A DNA stretch of 64,000 nucleotides, taken from Chloroflexota bacterium (GTDB lineage: Bacteria; Chloroflexota; Anaerolineae; Anaerolineales; Villigracilaceae). Shown here piece by piece: positions 8,082 to 17,873 of this stretch; within the stretch, counting starts at the first letter, position 1, and each line of letters opens with the position of its first letter. The stretch lies in contig JACPYX010000007.1 of the NCBI GenBank assembly GCA_016195815.1, positions 496,001-560,000 on the forward strand. The letters are read 5' to 3'. The notes under the pieces are model-generated. The model worked only from the letters and a program-made list of their open reading frames with translations. It was not told the DNA's origin and did no database searches. Both the position numbers and the translations under genes were made by a program.

Positions 8082-9500
8082 ATGAACCGTAGCCGAAACA
8101 ACTGGCTGATCGTAATAATTGTTGCGTTGGTCGCCTTCTCGCTCTGGGCGGATTTCAGCAATAACATCTCGATCCCGAATCCCTTCAACGACAAAATGCT
8201 TGTCAACCGCAATACCGACGTCCGCCTTGGCCTCGACTTGCGCGGCGGTCTCCAGACCCTGCTTCAGGCCGATGTGGCTAACTGCAATTCGGTAGATCCA
8301 AAAGAATTGGATGTTACCCGTCAAATCCTTGAAAGTCGCGCCAATGCTCTCGGGGTAAGCGAGATCACCATGCAAACCGCTGGAAATTGCCGCATTGTTG
8401 CCGAATTTCCCGGCATCAACAACCCCGAAGAAGTAGTAGCCGCCCTTCAACAAACTGCCCTGCTCGAATTCGTGGACGCTGGCACCACTCCCCTGGCCGC
8501 CGGAACGATAGTTCAGACAGACTTTGGCCAAACGTCCGCAGCGCAACCCACTCCGACAGGTGCGGCGGCTACCGCTACACCGAGCACAGCCGCGGCTGGT
8601 ACCGCAACTGCACCCGCACCTGCGACGATCTACCACACCGTAATGACAGGCGCGGCCTTGAACACTGTTGCCGTGCAGGTTGGGACTAAGCCGGGCACTT
8701 ATCAAATCTCCTTCACCCTCAAATCGGATTTTACAAAAATCTTTGCAGACTACACAACAAACAATGTGGGCAAGATCCTTGCAATTGTCCTGGATAAAAA
8801 AGTCATTTCATCCCCATCCATCTCGACGCCAATCACAGCCGGAGAAGGCTCCATCACAGGATCTTTCACAGCAGACGAGGCGAATTCATTGGCAGTTCAG
8901 CTTCGCTATGGCTCGCTGCCTGTACCCGTAAAAGTTGTGGAAAGCCGCACTGTGGGCGCGACCCTCGGCGAAGAATCCGTTCGCAAGAGCCTGACGGCGG
9001 GCGCCATCGGCCTGGCCGTAGTGATTCTGTTCATGGCGTTTTACTATCGCCTGCCGGGCATCGTCGCAGATCTCGCACTCATCACTTACGCACTGATCTC
9101 TTTCATGTTGTTCAAGATGATTCCCGTTACCCTTTCCCTGCCTGGCATTGCAGGCTTCATCCTGAGTATCGGCATGGCTGTAGATGCGAACGTCTTGATC
9201 TTTGAACGCCTGAAAGAGGAGTTGCGTGCCGGGCGAACCCTCAGCCAGGCCATTGACCTCGGCTGGAGCCGCGCCTGGCCGTCCATTCGAGACTCAAACT
9301 CATCCACGCTGATCACATGTATTATCTTATACATCTTCGGCAACACCTTTGGCGCCAGCATGGTAAAAGGCTTCGCAATCAACCTGGCCCTCGGCGTGAT
9401 TGTCTCGCTGTTCACAGCCATCATTGTCACACGCACCTACCTGCACCTGATACTTGACAATCTAAAACTGGGCGAGCACCCGCGTTGGTTTGGGCTTTAG
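8082..9500 (+). CDS. secD: Protein translocase subunit SecD
   Basis: Membrane component of SecDF, which uses the proton motive force to pull exported proteins through SecYEG. 472 aa: an N-terminal helix, the RLGLDLRGGLQ motif of the P1 domain near residue 50, a periplasmic region, and a C-terminal five-helix block with the conserved AGFILSIGMAVDANVLIFERLKEE signature. Between about residues 148 and 180 sits an Ala/Thr/Pro-rich low-complexity insert in the periplasmic domain that is not part of the usual fold. The start follows GGAGTGA. secF follows 9 nt downstream. Confidence 0.97.
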   Translation: MNRSRNNWLIVIIVALVAFSLWADFSNNISIPNPFNDKMLVNRNTDVRLGLDLRGGLQTLLQADVANCNSVDPKELDVTRQILESRANALGVSEITMQTAGNCRIVAEFPGINNPEEVVAALQQTALLEFVDAGTTPLAAGTIVQTDFGQTSAAQPTPTGAAATATPSTAAAGTATAPAPATIYHTVMTGAALNTVAVQVGTKPGTYQISFTLKSDFTKIFADYTTNNVGKILAIVLDKKVISSPSISTPITAGEGSITGSFTADEANSLAVQLRYGSLPVPVKVVESRTVGATLGEESVRKSLTAGAIGLAVVILFMAFYYRLPGIVADLALITYALISFMLFKMIPVTLSLPGIAGFILSIGMAVDANVLIFERLKEELRAGRTLSQAIDLGWSRAWPSIRDSNSSTLITCIILYIFGNTFGASMVKGFAINLALGVIVSLFTAIIVTRTYLHLILDNLKLGEHPRWFGL

Positions 9501-9509
9501 GAGTAACCC

Positions 9510-10430
9510 ATGAACATCATCAAGAATCGTTATTTTTACTTCCTGCTCTCGCTCCTGGTCATCGTGCCCGGTGTCGTCTTTATGACGCTGAACTGGACGA
9601 GCACCAAGGAAAGCCCCTTTCCCCTTGGCATTGATTTCAAAGGCGGCTCTCTGCTCGAAATACAATTCGCCGGCACCCGCCCTGGAATTAACGATGTCAA
9701 GTCCCTATATACTCAATTTTCCACGCCGACACAACCATTAAACGACCCAATCGTTCAACCGCTTGGCACAGATTCGTTCTCCATCCGCTCCAAACAAATG
9801 GACGACACAACCAAAGGCCGGCTCGTAAGCGAAATGGAAGCAAAATTCGGCTCCAAAGTAACCGTCTTGAATTTCACATCGGTCTCTGCCTCGGTCGGCG
9901 CAGAAGTCACCAAAGCGGCCGGGGTTGCCATCTTGATGGCCGCGCTGGCAATTTTGCTCTACATTTGGTACGCCTTCCGCGGCGTTGAACATCCTCTGCG
10001 GTACGGCACGGCCGCCATCATTGCCATGTTCCACGATATACTGGTCGTGCTCGGCGTGGAAGCCATCCTTGGCTATTTCCTGGGCTGGGAAGCAGATGCC
10101 CTGTTCCTCACTGCCGTATTAACTGTCATCGGCTTCTCGGTTCACGACACCATTGTTGTATTCGACCGCATCCGCGAAAATGCCAACATCTATCGCCGAG
10201 TCGAATACGAAAAGATGGTCAATCATTCCATCATTCAAACGCTCGACCGCTCGATCAACACCCAGCTCACAGTGATGTTCACGCTTTTTGCACTGGCGCT
10301 CTTCGGCGGAGACAGCATCCGTCACTTTGTGATCATCCTGCTGGTCGGCATCTTCAGCGGCACTTACTCGTCCATTTTCAACGCCTCACCCATTCTGGTT
10401 GTGTGGGAAAACAAAGAATGGAATAATTGA
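9510..10430 (+). CDS. secF: Protein translocase subunit SecF
   Basis: Partner of SecD in the export motor, 306 aa. It has the GIDFKGGSLLEIQF motif near residue 35, a periplasmic domain, and the transmembrane VIGFSVHDTIVVFDRIREN signature near residue 210 with the conserved Asp. The ATG is preceded by AGGAGTAACCC. It is co-transcribed with secD and a strong terminator follows. Confidence 0.97.
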   Translation: MNIIKNRYFYFLLSLLVIVPGVVFMTLNWTSTKESPFPLGIDFKGGSLLEIQFAGTRPGINDVKSLYTQFSTPTQPLNDPIVQPLGTDSFSIRSKQMDDTTKGRLVSEMEAKFGSKVTVLNFTSVSASVGAEVTKAAGVAILMAALAILLYIWYAFRGVEHPLRYGTAAIIAMFHDILVVLGVEAILGYFLGWEADALFLTAVLTVIGFSVHDTIVVFDRIRENANIYRRVEYEKMVNHSIIQTLDRSINTQLTVMFTLFALALFGGDSIRHFVIILLVGIFSGTYSSIFNASPILVVWENKEWNN

Positions 10431-10470
10431 TTCGGACGCAAAGCTGAGGCCTGCGGCTTCTGGCAAAACG

Positions 10471-10503
10471 CGGGGCGGATTTTTAAAAGTCCGCCCCGTT
10501 TGA
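10471..10503 (+). terminator. Terminator of secDF
   Basis: Perfect 9-bp GC-rich stem (10471-10479 with 10490-10498) followed by TTTGATTT. It closes the secDF unit. Confidence 0.85.
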
Positions 10504-10723
10504 TTTCCATCCGCTTCTTCTCACGGACCTTTGGCGGATTCCGCTAAAAAGGCCGGCGCGGCAACCGAAACGGTCACCCGCCTCACCCTCCAAATTGAAG
10601 CGTTCTCCGAGATTGCAAAAAACGGGTTTTGCTTTCTTTGTCAAAGATCGCGTTTTGCCAGATCGTCCGCTTGAATCTAAAGGGGTTTTGCTGTATAGTT
10701 TTATCAACGTCAGCGAGGTGAAT

Positions 10724-11362
10724 ATGCAAATCACAAAAGAACGGCTCTATCACGACGATAACACTGCCTATCCCTTCGTGCCATCGGTCAACATTGGCGG
10801 GCCTCTTACCAAGCGTTTGTTTATCGTAATTCACTCCACAGAGGGCCAGAGCGCGCAAGCGGCTATTGAATGGCTCTCCGTCAAAAAAAGCCGAGTGTCG
10901 TCTCATCTTGTCATCGGGCGTGACGGAGCTGTCACACAGCTGGTTCCATTCAATGTCATTGCATGGCATGCCGGGCAAAGTTATTGGGAAGGGTATAAGT
11001 ATCTGAATATCTATTCAATCGGCATCGAACTCGATAACGCAGGAAAGATGACGCGCATCAACAATCAATGGGTTGCGGCTTTCAAAAAAGTTTATCCTGA
11101 TAATGAAGTCATGCAGGCCACTCACAAGTTCGGCGTGAAACCGGCCGGCTGGCATATCTTTACGCCGGAACAAATCCAGGCAACGGTTGACGTGTGCAAA
11201 TTATTAGTCAAAGCATACGGCATTACGGAAATTATCGGGCATGACGATATAAGCCCAAAACAAAAATGGGATCCCGGCCCGGCGTTTCCAATGGATCAGG
11301 TACGTGCACAAGTATTTCCTCCTCCGCAACCGCCTGCGCCCGCACAGCCACCGACAACATAA
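10724..11362 (+). CDS. N-acetylmuramoyl-L-alanine amidase-like (AmpD/PGRP fold)
   Basis: 212 aa, no evident signal peptide. Zinc-site features of the amidase_2 family are visible: VIHSTEG near residue 30, a WHAG at residue 84, and a C-terminal IIGHDDISPKQKWDPGPAFP with the distal metal/catalytic residues. It would cleave the MurNAc-L-Ala bond of peptidoglycan fragments. The start MQITKERLYHDDN follows GAGGTGA; an upstream extension of 43 codons has no homologous look and is rejected. A Pro-rich tail (PPPQPPAPAQPPT) ends the protein. It is monocistronic, bounded by terminators. Confidence 0.85.
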   Translation: MQITKERLYHDDNTAYPFVPSVNIGGPLTKRLFIVIHSTEGQSAQAAIEWLSVKKSRVSSHLVIGRDGAVTQLVPFNVIAWHAGQSYWEGYKYLNIYSIGIELDNAGKMTRINNQWVAAFKKVYPDNEVMQATHKFGVKPAGWHIFTPEQIQATVDVCKLLVKAYGITEIIGHDDISPKQKWDPGPAFPMDQVRAQVFPPPQPPAPAQPPTT

Positions 11363-11363
11363 C

Positions 11364-11403
11364 AAAAAAGACTGACGCGATTTTGACCGCGTCAGTCTTT
11401 TTG
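11364..11403. terminator. Bidirectional terminator
   Basis: 15-bp stem (11365-11379 with 11388-11402) with A-run on the left and T-run on the right. It lies between the convergent amidase gene and the SCP2 gene and can serve both strands. Confidence 0.9.
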
Positions 11404-11415
11404 TTTTTCGATTTC

Positions 11416-11745
11416 TCAGCGAATCTTGAACATCTGCATCAGTTTCATCGCCAGGTTCAGATCGCCGCCCAACTTGATCTTGCCCTGCATGAAGGCCTGC
11501 ATCCCATCCAACTCGCCAGTGAAGATCTTGACGTAATCAGCCGAGTCGGCGGTCAACGTCATCGTCGGCTTGGCCTGCGGGGCGCCTTGCGCCACTTCGA
11601 CCTTGCCATCTTTGATGGCGGCGTTCCATTCGCCGGGTTCCGCGCCGGTAAATTTGAAGTGGATAACCACATCCAGGCCCGCGGCTTTTTCGGGGATGAA
11701 CGCGCCAGGCATCTTCGACATCAGTTCTGAGATTGTAAGAGGCAT
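11416..11745 (-). CDS. SCP2 sterol-carrier-type lipid-binding protein
   Basis: 109 aa, a single SCP2 domain: an N-terminal helix, the VVIHFKFTG strand, WNAAIKDGKVEV, TLTADSADYVKIFTGELDGMQAFMQGKIKLGGD. This last block is typical of the family. Such proteins bind fatty acyl-CoA or other lipids and often accompany beta-oxidation genes. The start MPLTISELM follows TAGGAG; the in-frame extension of 17 residues is rejected. It is the last gene of the beta-oxidation operon, about 50 nt after the thiolase gene. Confidence 0.9.
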   Translation of the reverse strand: MPLTISELMSKMPGAFIPEKAAGLDVVIHFKFTGAEPGEWNAAIKDGKVEVAQGAPQAKPTMTLTADSADYVKIFTGELDGMQAFMQGKIKLGGDLNLAMKLMQMFKIR

Positions 11746-11798
11746 TTCGATTCTCCTATTATATTTTTGTGGAGACGCAGCATGCTGCGTCTCCACCG

Positions 11799-12983
11799 CT
11801 ATTGTAGATTCTCAAAGATCGCCGCGGCGCCCATTCCACCGCCGATGCACATCGTCACCATGCCATATTTGGATTTGCGGCGGCCCATCTCGTAGACCAA
11901 TTGCGTCGTGAGTTTCGCGCCCGTGCATCCAAGCGGATGGCCGAGGGCAATCGCTCCGCCGTTGACGTTGACCTTGCTCTCGTCAATTTCGAGCGTCCGC
12001 AACACCGCCAGCGACTGCGCGGCAAAGGCTTCGTTCAATTCGATGAGGTCAATGTCGTTCAGCGAAAGTCCCGCGGCTTTCAACGCTTTGGGGATGGCAA
12101 CGATTGGGCCGATGCCCATCAACTCCGGCGGGACGCCTCCAACTGCGAAGGCGGCGAATCGCGCCAGCGGTTTGAGTCCGAGGCGCGCGGCCTTTTCAGC
12201 GGACATCACCACCGCACCCGCCGCACCATCCGACATCTGCGACGAGTTGCCCGCAGTCACAACACCGCCTTCTTTAAAAGCCGGTTTGAGTTTAGCCAGC
12301 GCGTCCAACGTCGTATCCGCGCGCGGACCTTCGTCGCGCTTGACGGTAAATTTCTTTTTCGTGAGTTTTTCATTCCCATCAAGTTCGGCGACCTCAACAT
12401 CAATTGGCGCAAGCTCAGGATCAAAGAGTCCAGACTCAACAGCCCTCGCCGCCTTTTGATGACTCTTGAATGAGAACTCATCCTGATCCTCGCGGCTGAC
12501 GTTATATTTCGCCGAAACGTTTTCGGCGGTGATGCCCATGTTTGTATAGTAATGCGGCAGGTCCTGCGCGAAGTGCGGGTTGGGCGAGAATTTATATCCC
12601 GCCATTGGCACCATCGTCATGGATTCTGCGCCGCCGGCAATCGCGATTTCCATGTCGCCAGATTGAATTGCATACGCGGCGTGAACAATGGCCTGCACGC
12701 CCGATGAGCAAAAACGGTTGATCGTCTCGCCCGGAATCGAATCGGGCAGGCCGGCGCGCAACGCGATCATGCGTGCCATGTTCATGCCCTGCTCGCCTTC
12801 GGGGAACGCGCAGCCGATGATCACATCTTCGATCTCGGCGGGGTCGAGGTTCGGCGTCCGCTTGAGTAGGGCTTGAATAACGGTGGCCGCCATTTCATCG
12901 GGGCGAACGGTCGCTAATCCACCTTTTTTTGCTTTTCCAACTGGAGTCCGAACTGCAGAAACAATCACAGCATCAGTTGTCAT
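11799..12983 (-). CDS. fadA: Acetyl-CoA acyltransferase (thiolase)
   Basis: 394 aa. It cleaves 3-ketoacyl-CoA with CoA in the last step of beta-oxidation. Thiolase signatures are complete: the nucleophilic Cys in [11 protein letters not shown] near residue 90, NEAFAAQ near 310, [17 protein letters not shown] near 345 and the C-terminal CIGGGMGAA with the second Cys. It lies 9 nt after the multifunctional enzyme gene and shares its operon. Biosynthetic acetoacetyl-CoA thiolase activity cannot be excluded by sequence alone. Confidence 0.95.
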   Translation of the reverse strand: MTTDAVIVSAVRTPVGKAKKGGLATVRPDEMAATVIQALLKRTPNLDPAEIEDVIIGCAFPEGEQGMNMARMIALRAGLPDSIPGETINRFCSSGVQAIVHAAYAIQSGDMEIAIAGGAESMTMVPMAGYKFSPNPHFAQDLPHYYTNMGITAENVSAKYNVSREDQDEFSFKSHQKAARAVESGLFDPELAPIDVEVAELDGNEKLTKKKFTVKRDEGPRADTTLDALAKLKPAFKEGGVVTAGNSSQMSDGAAGAVVMSAEKAARLGLKPLARFAAFAVGGVPPELMGIGPIVAIPKALKAAGLSLNDIDLIELNEAFAAQSLAVLRTLEIDESKVNVNGGAIALGHPLGCTGAKLTTQLVYEMGRRKSKYGMVTMCIGGGMGAAAIFENLQ

Positions 12984-12992
12984 GTTAATCTC

Positions 12993-15377
12993 CTAATTTC
13001 TAAGCGGCTTGCCTGTCTGCAACAGCGACCACATGCGCGCCTGAGTCTTCTCCTCGCCGCACAATGATAAGAAAGCCTCGCGCTCGAGGTCGAGGATATA
13101 TTGCTCGCTCACCCACTGCGAACGAGTCAGTTCGCCGCCGCACATCACGAACGCAAGTTTGTTGGCGATGTGATGATCGTATTCGCTGATGTATTTGCCT
13201 TCCTTGAACATCCACGCGCCGACGCGCAGCGCGCCGAGCATGTCGCGGCCCGCGGCATAGATCGGTTCGGGCGCAGGCGGACGATACCCCGCGGCGATCA
13301 TGTGCAGCGCTTCTCTTTTTGCTTCAGCCAGCAAATGATCGCGGTGCATCACGATGCGATCCTGCGGCGCGAGAATTTTCATATCGCGCGCTTCTTCCGC
13401 GGACGTTGCAACTTTGGCCTGGCCGATTTGCAAAAACGCTCGTTGTAAATGTGAAAGCACTTCGGCGTTTTCGGTTTTCATCGGCGGGTTGACGATGCGC
13501 CGCAGAATTTCCTTCGTGCCGGCACCGGCAGGGATGACGCCCGCGCCGAGTTCGACGAGTCCGATATAAGTCTCGGATGAAGCGACGACACGCGAGGCGT
13601 GCATCGTGATCTCGCAACCGCCGCCCAGCGCAAGCCCGGCGGGCGCAACTACAATCGGCTTCGGCGAATAACGCATTCGCATGTTCAGGCTTTGCAATTT
13701 GCGAATCGCCTGATCGAGCGTGTCCCACATGCCCTGCTGCGCGGCGACCACCACCATAAATAAATTTGCGCCCGCGCTGAAATTCTCGGCTTCACTGCCG
13801 ATCACCAATCCATCGAAATCTTTTTCGAGACGCTCGAACGCCTCGTTGACGATTGCAAAAATATCATCGTCCAGCGCGTTCATCTTGGTATGAAAATCCA
13901 CACAGGCCACGCCATCGCCCATATCGCGCAATGACGCGCCGGCGTTCTCGTTGACGACTTTCAAGCCTTTGAGCAAAACCGCACCATCAGGTTTCGCGAT
14001 GCGGACATATTTTTCTTTTGTGACATCATAGACGCCGACTTTGACTCCGTTCTTGTATTGATAGAACGCTTCATTCCCAGACTTGAGCATGGCCTCCACC
14101 CATTTGGGCGCGGCATAGCCTGCGGCCTTCATCCGTTTAACGATGTCCCTGACGCCGAGCATGTCCCACGTCTCGAACGGACCCGCTTCGTGGCCGAAGC
14201 CCCAGCGGATGGCGTCGTCAATCGGTTTGGGCGCGTCGGCCACTTCGGGCAAAAGCGAGGCGGCATATTGGAATCCCTGATAGGTCAGGGCTTGAACGAG
14301 TTGCGCGGCTTTATCGTTTTCATCGAGCAACGCTTTGAGCCGCTCGCCAAGTTCAGTGATATCTTTGGCTTTCTTGATCGAGTCGAAGCGCGGCTTGGTC
14401 GGCGCGACATGTTCGAGCGTCTTGAGATCCAGCGACCAGAATTCCTTTGAGCCGTCTTTCTTGCGGACTTCTTTATAAAAGCCGACTTTGGTTTTATTGC
14501 CGAGCCATTTGCGCTCGACCAGCGCGGCAATTAATTTGTTGGGCGCTTCGGCCTTGAGATATTCCTGCGCCAGTTTGTCGTGCGGAATCATGGGGCCAAG
14601 ATTTTTCCCGACATGCTCCCACACATCAATCCCGACGAGATCGGCCAGGCGGAACGTGGCAGTTTTTGGACGGCCCATCAGCGGCCCGGTGATCGAATCA
14701 ACCTCGTCAACCGTGTAACCGTTTTCCAGGATGAAGTTCATTCCAAATGTGGCGGTCCCGAAGAAGACGCGGTTGCCGATGAAGTTGGGCGTGTCCTTGC
14801 ACAGCACGATGCCTTTGCCAAGTTTGTATTCGCCGAACCATGAAATAAATTTGACCGCTTCCTTGTCCGTGTCTGCCGTTGGAATAATTTCGAGTAATTT
14901 CAAATAGCGCGGCGGATTGAAGAAATGCGTGCCGAGAAAATGTTTCTTGAATTCCTTCGAGCGCCCCTCGGCAATCGCCTTGACCGGAATGCCCGATGTG
15001 TTGGTCGTGACGATTGCATTCGGCTTGCGCGCTTCGTCAATGCGCGCCATCAGGCTTTGCTTGATCTTCAAATCTTCGACGATGGCTTCGACAATCCAAT
15101 CCGCCTCGGCGACAACACCGAAGTCATCTTCAAGATTGCCGAGTTTCACCAGCGTCTTCAACTCGATTGACATCAAATTAGCAGGTTTGGCCTTGACACA
15201 ACGATCCCAGCCCTCGTTGACAATCTTATTGCGCGCTTCTTTGTTTCCCGCCGGCGCGTCTTTTGGAACGATGTCCAGCAGCGTGACGGGTACGCCCGCA
15301 TTCGCCAGATGCGCCGCGATAGCCGCGCCCATCGTGCCTGAGCCAATTACGACGGCTTTATGTATTTGATATGCCAT
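12993..15377 (-). CDS. fadN: 3-hydroxyacyl-CoA dehydrogenase / enoyl-CoA hydratase, FadN type
   Basis: 794 aa, carrying out hydration and oxidation of enoyl-CoA. The dehydrogenase comes first: NAD-binding VIGSGTMGAAIAAHLANAG at residues 10-28, GTHFFNPP near 146, and the C-terminal dehydrogenase repeat to about residue 470. The crotonase-like hydratase follows, with FSAGANL and ALGGGCEITMHASRVV. This order (opposite to FadB/FadJ) is that of Bacillus FadN. It sits between an acyl-CoA dehydrogenase gene and the thiolase gene, consistent with a FadN-FadA complex. Confidence 0.95.
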   Translation of the reverse strand: MAYQIHKAVVIGSGTMGAAIAAHLANAGVPVTLLDIVPKDAPAGNKEARNKIVNEGWDRCVKAKPANLMSIELKTLVKLGNLEDDFGVVAEADWIVEAIVEDLKIKQSLMARIDEARKPNAIVTTNTSGIPVKAIAEGRSKEFKKHFLGTHFFNPPRYLKLLEIIPTADTDKEAVKFISWFGEYKLGKGIVLCKDTPNFIGNRVFFGTATFGMNFILENGYTVDEVDSITGPLMGRPKTATFRLADLVGIDVWEHVGKNLGPMIPHDKLAQEYLKAEAPNKLIAALVERKWLGNKTKVGFYKEVRKKDGSKEFWSLDLKTLEHVAPTKPRFDSIKKAKDITELGERLKALLDENDKAAQLVQALTYQGFQYAASLLPEVADAPKPIDDAIRWGFGHEAGPFETWDMLGVRDIVKRMKAAGYAAPKWVEAMLKSGNEAFYQYKNGVKVGVYDVTKEKYVRIAKPDGAVLLKGLKVVNENAGASLRDMGDGVACVDFHTKMNALDDDIFAIVNEAFERLEKDFDGLVIGSEAENFSAGANLFMVVVAAQQGMWDTLDQAIRKLQSLNMRMRYSPKPIVVAPAGLALGGGCEITMHASRVVASSETYIGLVELGAGVIPAGAGTKEILRRIVNPPMKTENAEVLSHLQRAFLQIGQAKVATSAEEARDMKILAPQDRIVMHRDHLLAEAKREALHMIAAGYRPPAPEPIYAAGRDMLGALRVGAWMFKEGKYISEYDHHIANKLAFVMCGGELTRSQWVSEQYILDLEREAFLSLCGEEKTQARMWSLLQTGKPLRN

Positions 15378-15408
15378 GACTCCTCCTTCGGCGATATTCG
15401 AATATCGT

Positions 15409-16671
15409 TTATCTCAATTCGCTTCCGCTATAACCCAAAATCTGCCGCGCCACAACCAGGCGATTGATCTGTCCCGTGCCTTCATAAATGTCGGTGATCT
15501 TCGCGTCGCGGAACCACTTCTCGAGCAGGAACTCGCGGCTGTAACCGAGCGGACCCATGATCTCCACAGCCTTCTGCGTGATCTTCGTGGTCACGTCGCC
15601 AGACTTGACCTTGCTCATCGAAGACTCGAGCGCGTTCGACTTTTTGTTGTCCGCCATCCACACTGCTTTCAACACCATCAGCCAGGCGGACTTGAGCATG
15701 ATGTCCATGTCAATCACTTCGCGTTCGATGTTGCTCAACTTCTGGCGCGGCAATCCATAACGGATTTCGACTCCATTCTCTTTAAGTTTTTCCTTCAGGA
15801 ATTCGAGAGCGGCTCGCGCCACGCCGAGGCCGGACGCAGCCACAAGCGGCCTGGTTGCGTCGAAGGTTGCCATCGCGCCTTTGAAGCCGGTCGTCGTCTT
15901 TTCAACGGTCGGACTTCCAAGAATGTGATCGAACGGCACGCGCACATCCATTAATGAGATCGCGGCCGTATCGCTGACGCGGATGCCCATCTTATGTTCA
16001 AGCTTGGCGATCTTGACGCCGGGCGTTCCCGACTCGACGACAAAAGCGCGCATCCCCGCGCGTCCCGCAGACGGATCAATCGAAGCCCACACAACGATAA
16101 AACCCCTGTCAAGTTTTTCGTATGAGTTAAAAGATTTATCGCCCGCAGTAACAAATATCTTCTCGCCGTTGATGACCCATTCATTGGTCTTTTCGTCCAA
16201 CACGGCGCGCGTGCGAATCGCGGACGTATCCGAACCCGCGCCTGCCTCGGTCATGCACATCGCGGCGAAAGCAGGTTTCTCTCCGCCGAAGCGCGCCAGG
16301 AATTTAGCCTTCTGTTCCGGGCTGGCCGCGGCCTGCACAGCCGCTGCGCCGAGTCCGCCGCCGGGCGTGACGAGATACATGCCCACGTCGCCCCAAGCCA
16401 GCGTTTCGATTTGAGCCGCCAGCAGTTGATATCCGATTGGCGGGCGTTTGGGTTTATTTGGATCGGCTTCGGCTTTTTCATCTTTCGGCGCGAGGCTTCC
16501 GCCGCCTGTTGTTTTCATGGCCGTGTGCATAAACTCGATGTAATCCCATGGAATTTCATGTTCATGCTCATCAAAATAACGCGACTTGGAACGCATCATC
16601 TCTTCGGCAACCGTCTTCAACACAAATTGAGTTTGTGCAATTGGTTTGGGTGATTCGAATTCGATGGTCAT
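15409..16671 (-). CDS. Acyl-CoA dehydrogenase, catalytic
   Basis: 420 aa FAD-dependent enzyme for the first oxidation of beta-oxidation. Visible are the MTEAGAGSDTSAIRT flavin-binding signature, the GPLGYSREFLLEKWFRDAKI block and IYEGTGQINRLVVARQIL, which holds the catalytic Glu. The start MTIEFESPKPIAQ follows AAGGAG. It is encoded next to a shorter family member that lacks the Glu, so a heteromeric enzyme is possible. Chain-length preference is not readable. Confidence 0.93.
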   Translation of the reverse strand: MTIEFESPKPIAQTQFVLKTVAEEMMRSKSRYFDEHEHEIPWDYIEFMHTAMKTTGGGSLAPKDEKAEADPNKPKRPPIGYQLLAAQIETLAWGDVGMYLVTPGGGLGAAAVQAAASPEQKAKFLARFGGEKPAFAAMCMTEAGAGSDTSAIRTRAVLDEKTNEWVINGEKIFVTAGDKSFNSYEKLDRGFIVVWASIDPSAGRAGMRAFVVESGTPGVKIAKLEHKMGIRVSDTAAISLMDVRVPFDHILGSPTVEKTTTGFKGAMATFDATRPLVAASGLGVARAALEFLKEKLKENGVEIRYGLPRQKLSNIEREVIDMDIMLKSAWLMVLKAVWMADNKKSNALESSMSKVKSGDVTTKITQKAVEIMGPLGYSREFLLEKWFRDAKITDIYEGTGQINRLVVARQILGYSGSELR

Positions 16672-16694
16672 AAAAAATTCTCCTTGTTTACATT

Positions 16695-16771
16695 TCATTG
16701 CGAGCGCTTTTCGCGAAGCAATCTCCCGTTCAACGATGAGACTGCTTCGGCAAAGAACGCCTCGCAGTGAC
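16695..16771. repeat. Imperfect palindromic intergenic repeat, copy A
   Basis: The 77-bp stretch begins TCATTGCGAG and ends CTCGCAGTGAC, with an inner pair GAAGCAATCTC and GAGACTGCTTC, so it folds into a long imperfect stem. A related copy lies at 29954-30023. It resembles the dispersed TCATTGCGAG-type palindromes found between genes in several bacteria. It separates the two acyl-CoA dehydrogenase genes and ends 1 nt before the stop of the upstream one. Confidence 0.7.
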
Positions 16772-16772
16772 G

Positions 16773-17873
16773 TTAGACCATTGCCAATCCCGTTAGCATC
16801 GCAAAGCCGCGCCCATTACGCATCCACATCTCGACTGGATGCTCGCGGATATATCCGTGCCCGCCTAAAATCTGAACCGCGCGATCAGTGACCATCATCG
16901 CCATATCCGCCGCGCCAACCGAAGCGAGATAGGCTTCGCTGAACGCGTCACCTTTGGCGTTGTCCAATTTCCAGGCGGCTTCCCACGTCAACAAACGCAT
17001 CGCTTCGATCTCGGTCCGCATTTCAGCCAGCATGAAGGCGACGGCCTGCTTCTGCGCGATCTTAACTCCGAACGCTTCGCGCTCTTTGGCGTAATCGCGC
17101 GAATATTCGAAAGCGGCTCGCGCCACGCCGAGCGCAGCCGCGGCGGATGCAAGGCGCATCGAAGCGAGCACCGGCTCGAAGTCATGGCCTGAAGCGCCGC
17201 CCAATCTGTCCGACGCGGAGACCGTCACGTTGTCCAGTTTGACGCGATACAGCGGAAGCGCGTTGAGTCCCATCAAATTTTCGCGTTCATTATTGATGGT
17301 CAATCCCGCCGCGTTTTTGGTAACAATAAAGCCTTGCGTCCGGCCGTCGAGATTGGCGTAGACGATCAAGGCTTCGGCGTCTTTGGCGAAAGGCACAAAA
17401 GCCTTTTCACCGCTGATGCAATATTCATTGTTGGAAAATTTTGCGGTCGTTCGCAGGTCGGATGGATCGAAGTCGAAGGAATATTCGATGAGCGCCGCCG
17501 TGTATGGCCGCCATTCACCTTCGATAACTTTCGGCAGATATTCTTTCTTCTGCTCTTCAGAGCCAGCCAGCAAAATTGGAAGCGCAAAAAGATTCGGCGC
17601 GCCAATTGCAAACGCGCCTGCCAGATCGCCGAAGGCCAATTCTTCCGCAGCCAACGCGCCTGTAACCGCAGAACGTTCGCCAAAGCCGCCATAAGCATCG
17701 GGAATGGATGCCTGCAGAACACCAAGCTCCCAGCCTTTGCCGACCAGTTTCTTCGGCAACTCGCGACTCTCCTCGGCCTCGCGCGCGGCGGGGCGCAAAT
17801 CTGTTGAGGCATACTTCCCCACCGCATCCACCAGCATTTGTTGCTCTTCGTTTGGTTCGAATGAATACATCAC
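16773..17873 (-). CDS. Acyl-CoA dehydrogenase family protein lacking the catalytic Glu
   Basis: 366 aa. The three acyl-CoA dehydrogenase domains are recognisable (MYSFEPNEEQQMLVDAVGKYA N-terminus, middle beta domain, AVQILGGHGYIREHPVEMWMRN). The protein ends shortly after this in GRGFAMLTGLAMV, and the usual IYEGT block with the catalytic Glu is absent. Such subunits are known from alpha2beta2 acyl-CoA dehydrogenases of steroid catabolism, where only one type of subunit is active. The start overlaps the TetR gene stop by 4 nt. A partnership with the neighbouring full-length dehydrogenase is inferred. Confidence 0.88.
   Translation of the reverse strand: MMYSFEPNEEQQMLVDAVGKYASTDLRPAAREAEESRELPKKLVGKGWELGVLQASIPDAYGGFGERSAVTGALAAEELAFGDLAGAFAIGAPNLFALPILLAGSEEQKKEYLPKVIEGEWRPYTAALIEYSFDFDPSDLRTTAKFSNNEYCISGEKAFVPFAKDAEALIVYANLDGRTQGFIVTKNAAGLTINNERENLMGLNALPLYRVKLDNVTVSASDRLGGASGHDFEPVLASMRLASAAAALGVARAAFEYSRDYAKEREAFGVKIAQKQAVAFMLAEMRTEIEAMRLLTWEAAWKLDNAKGDAFSEAYLASVGAADMAMMVTDRAVQILGGHGYIREHPVEMWMRNGRGFAMLTGLAMV

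Noticed and set aside
11901-12473. Open frame opposite the thiolase gene
   Set aside because: Shadow of a conserved coding frame, Arg-rich without domain features.
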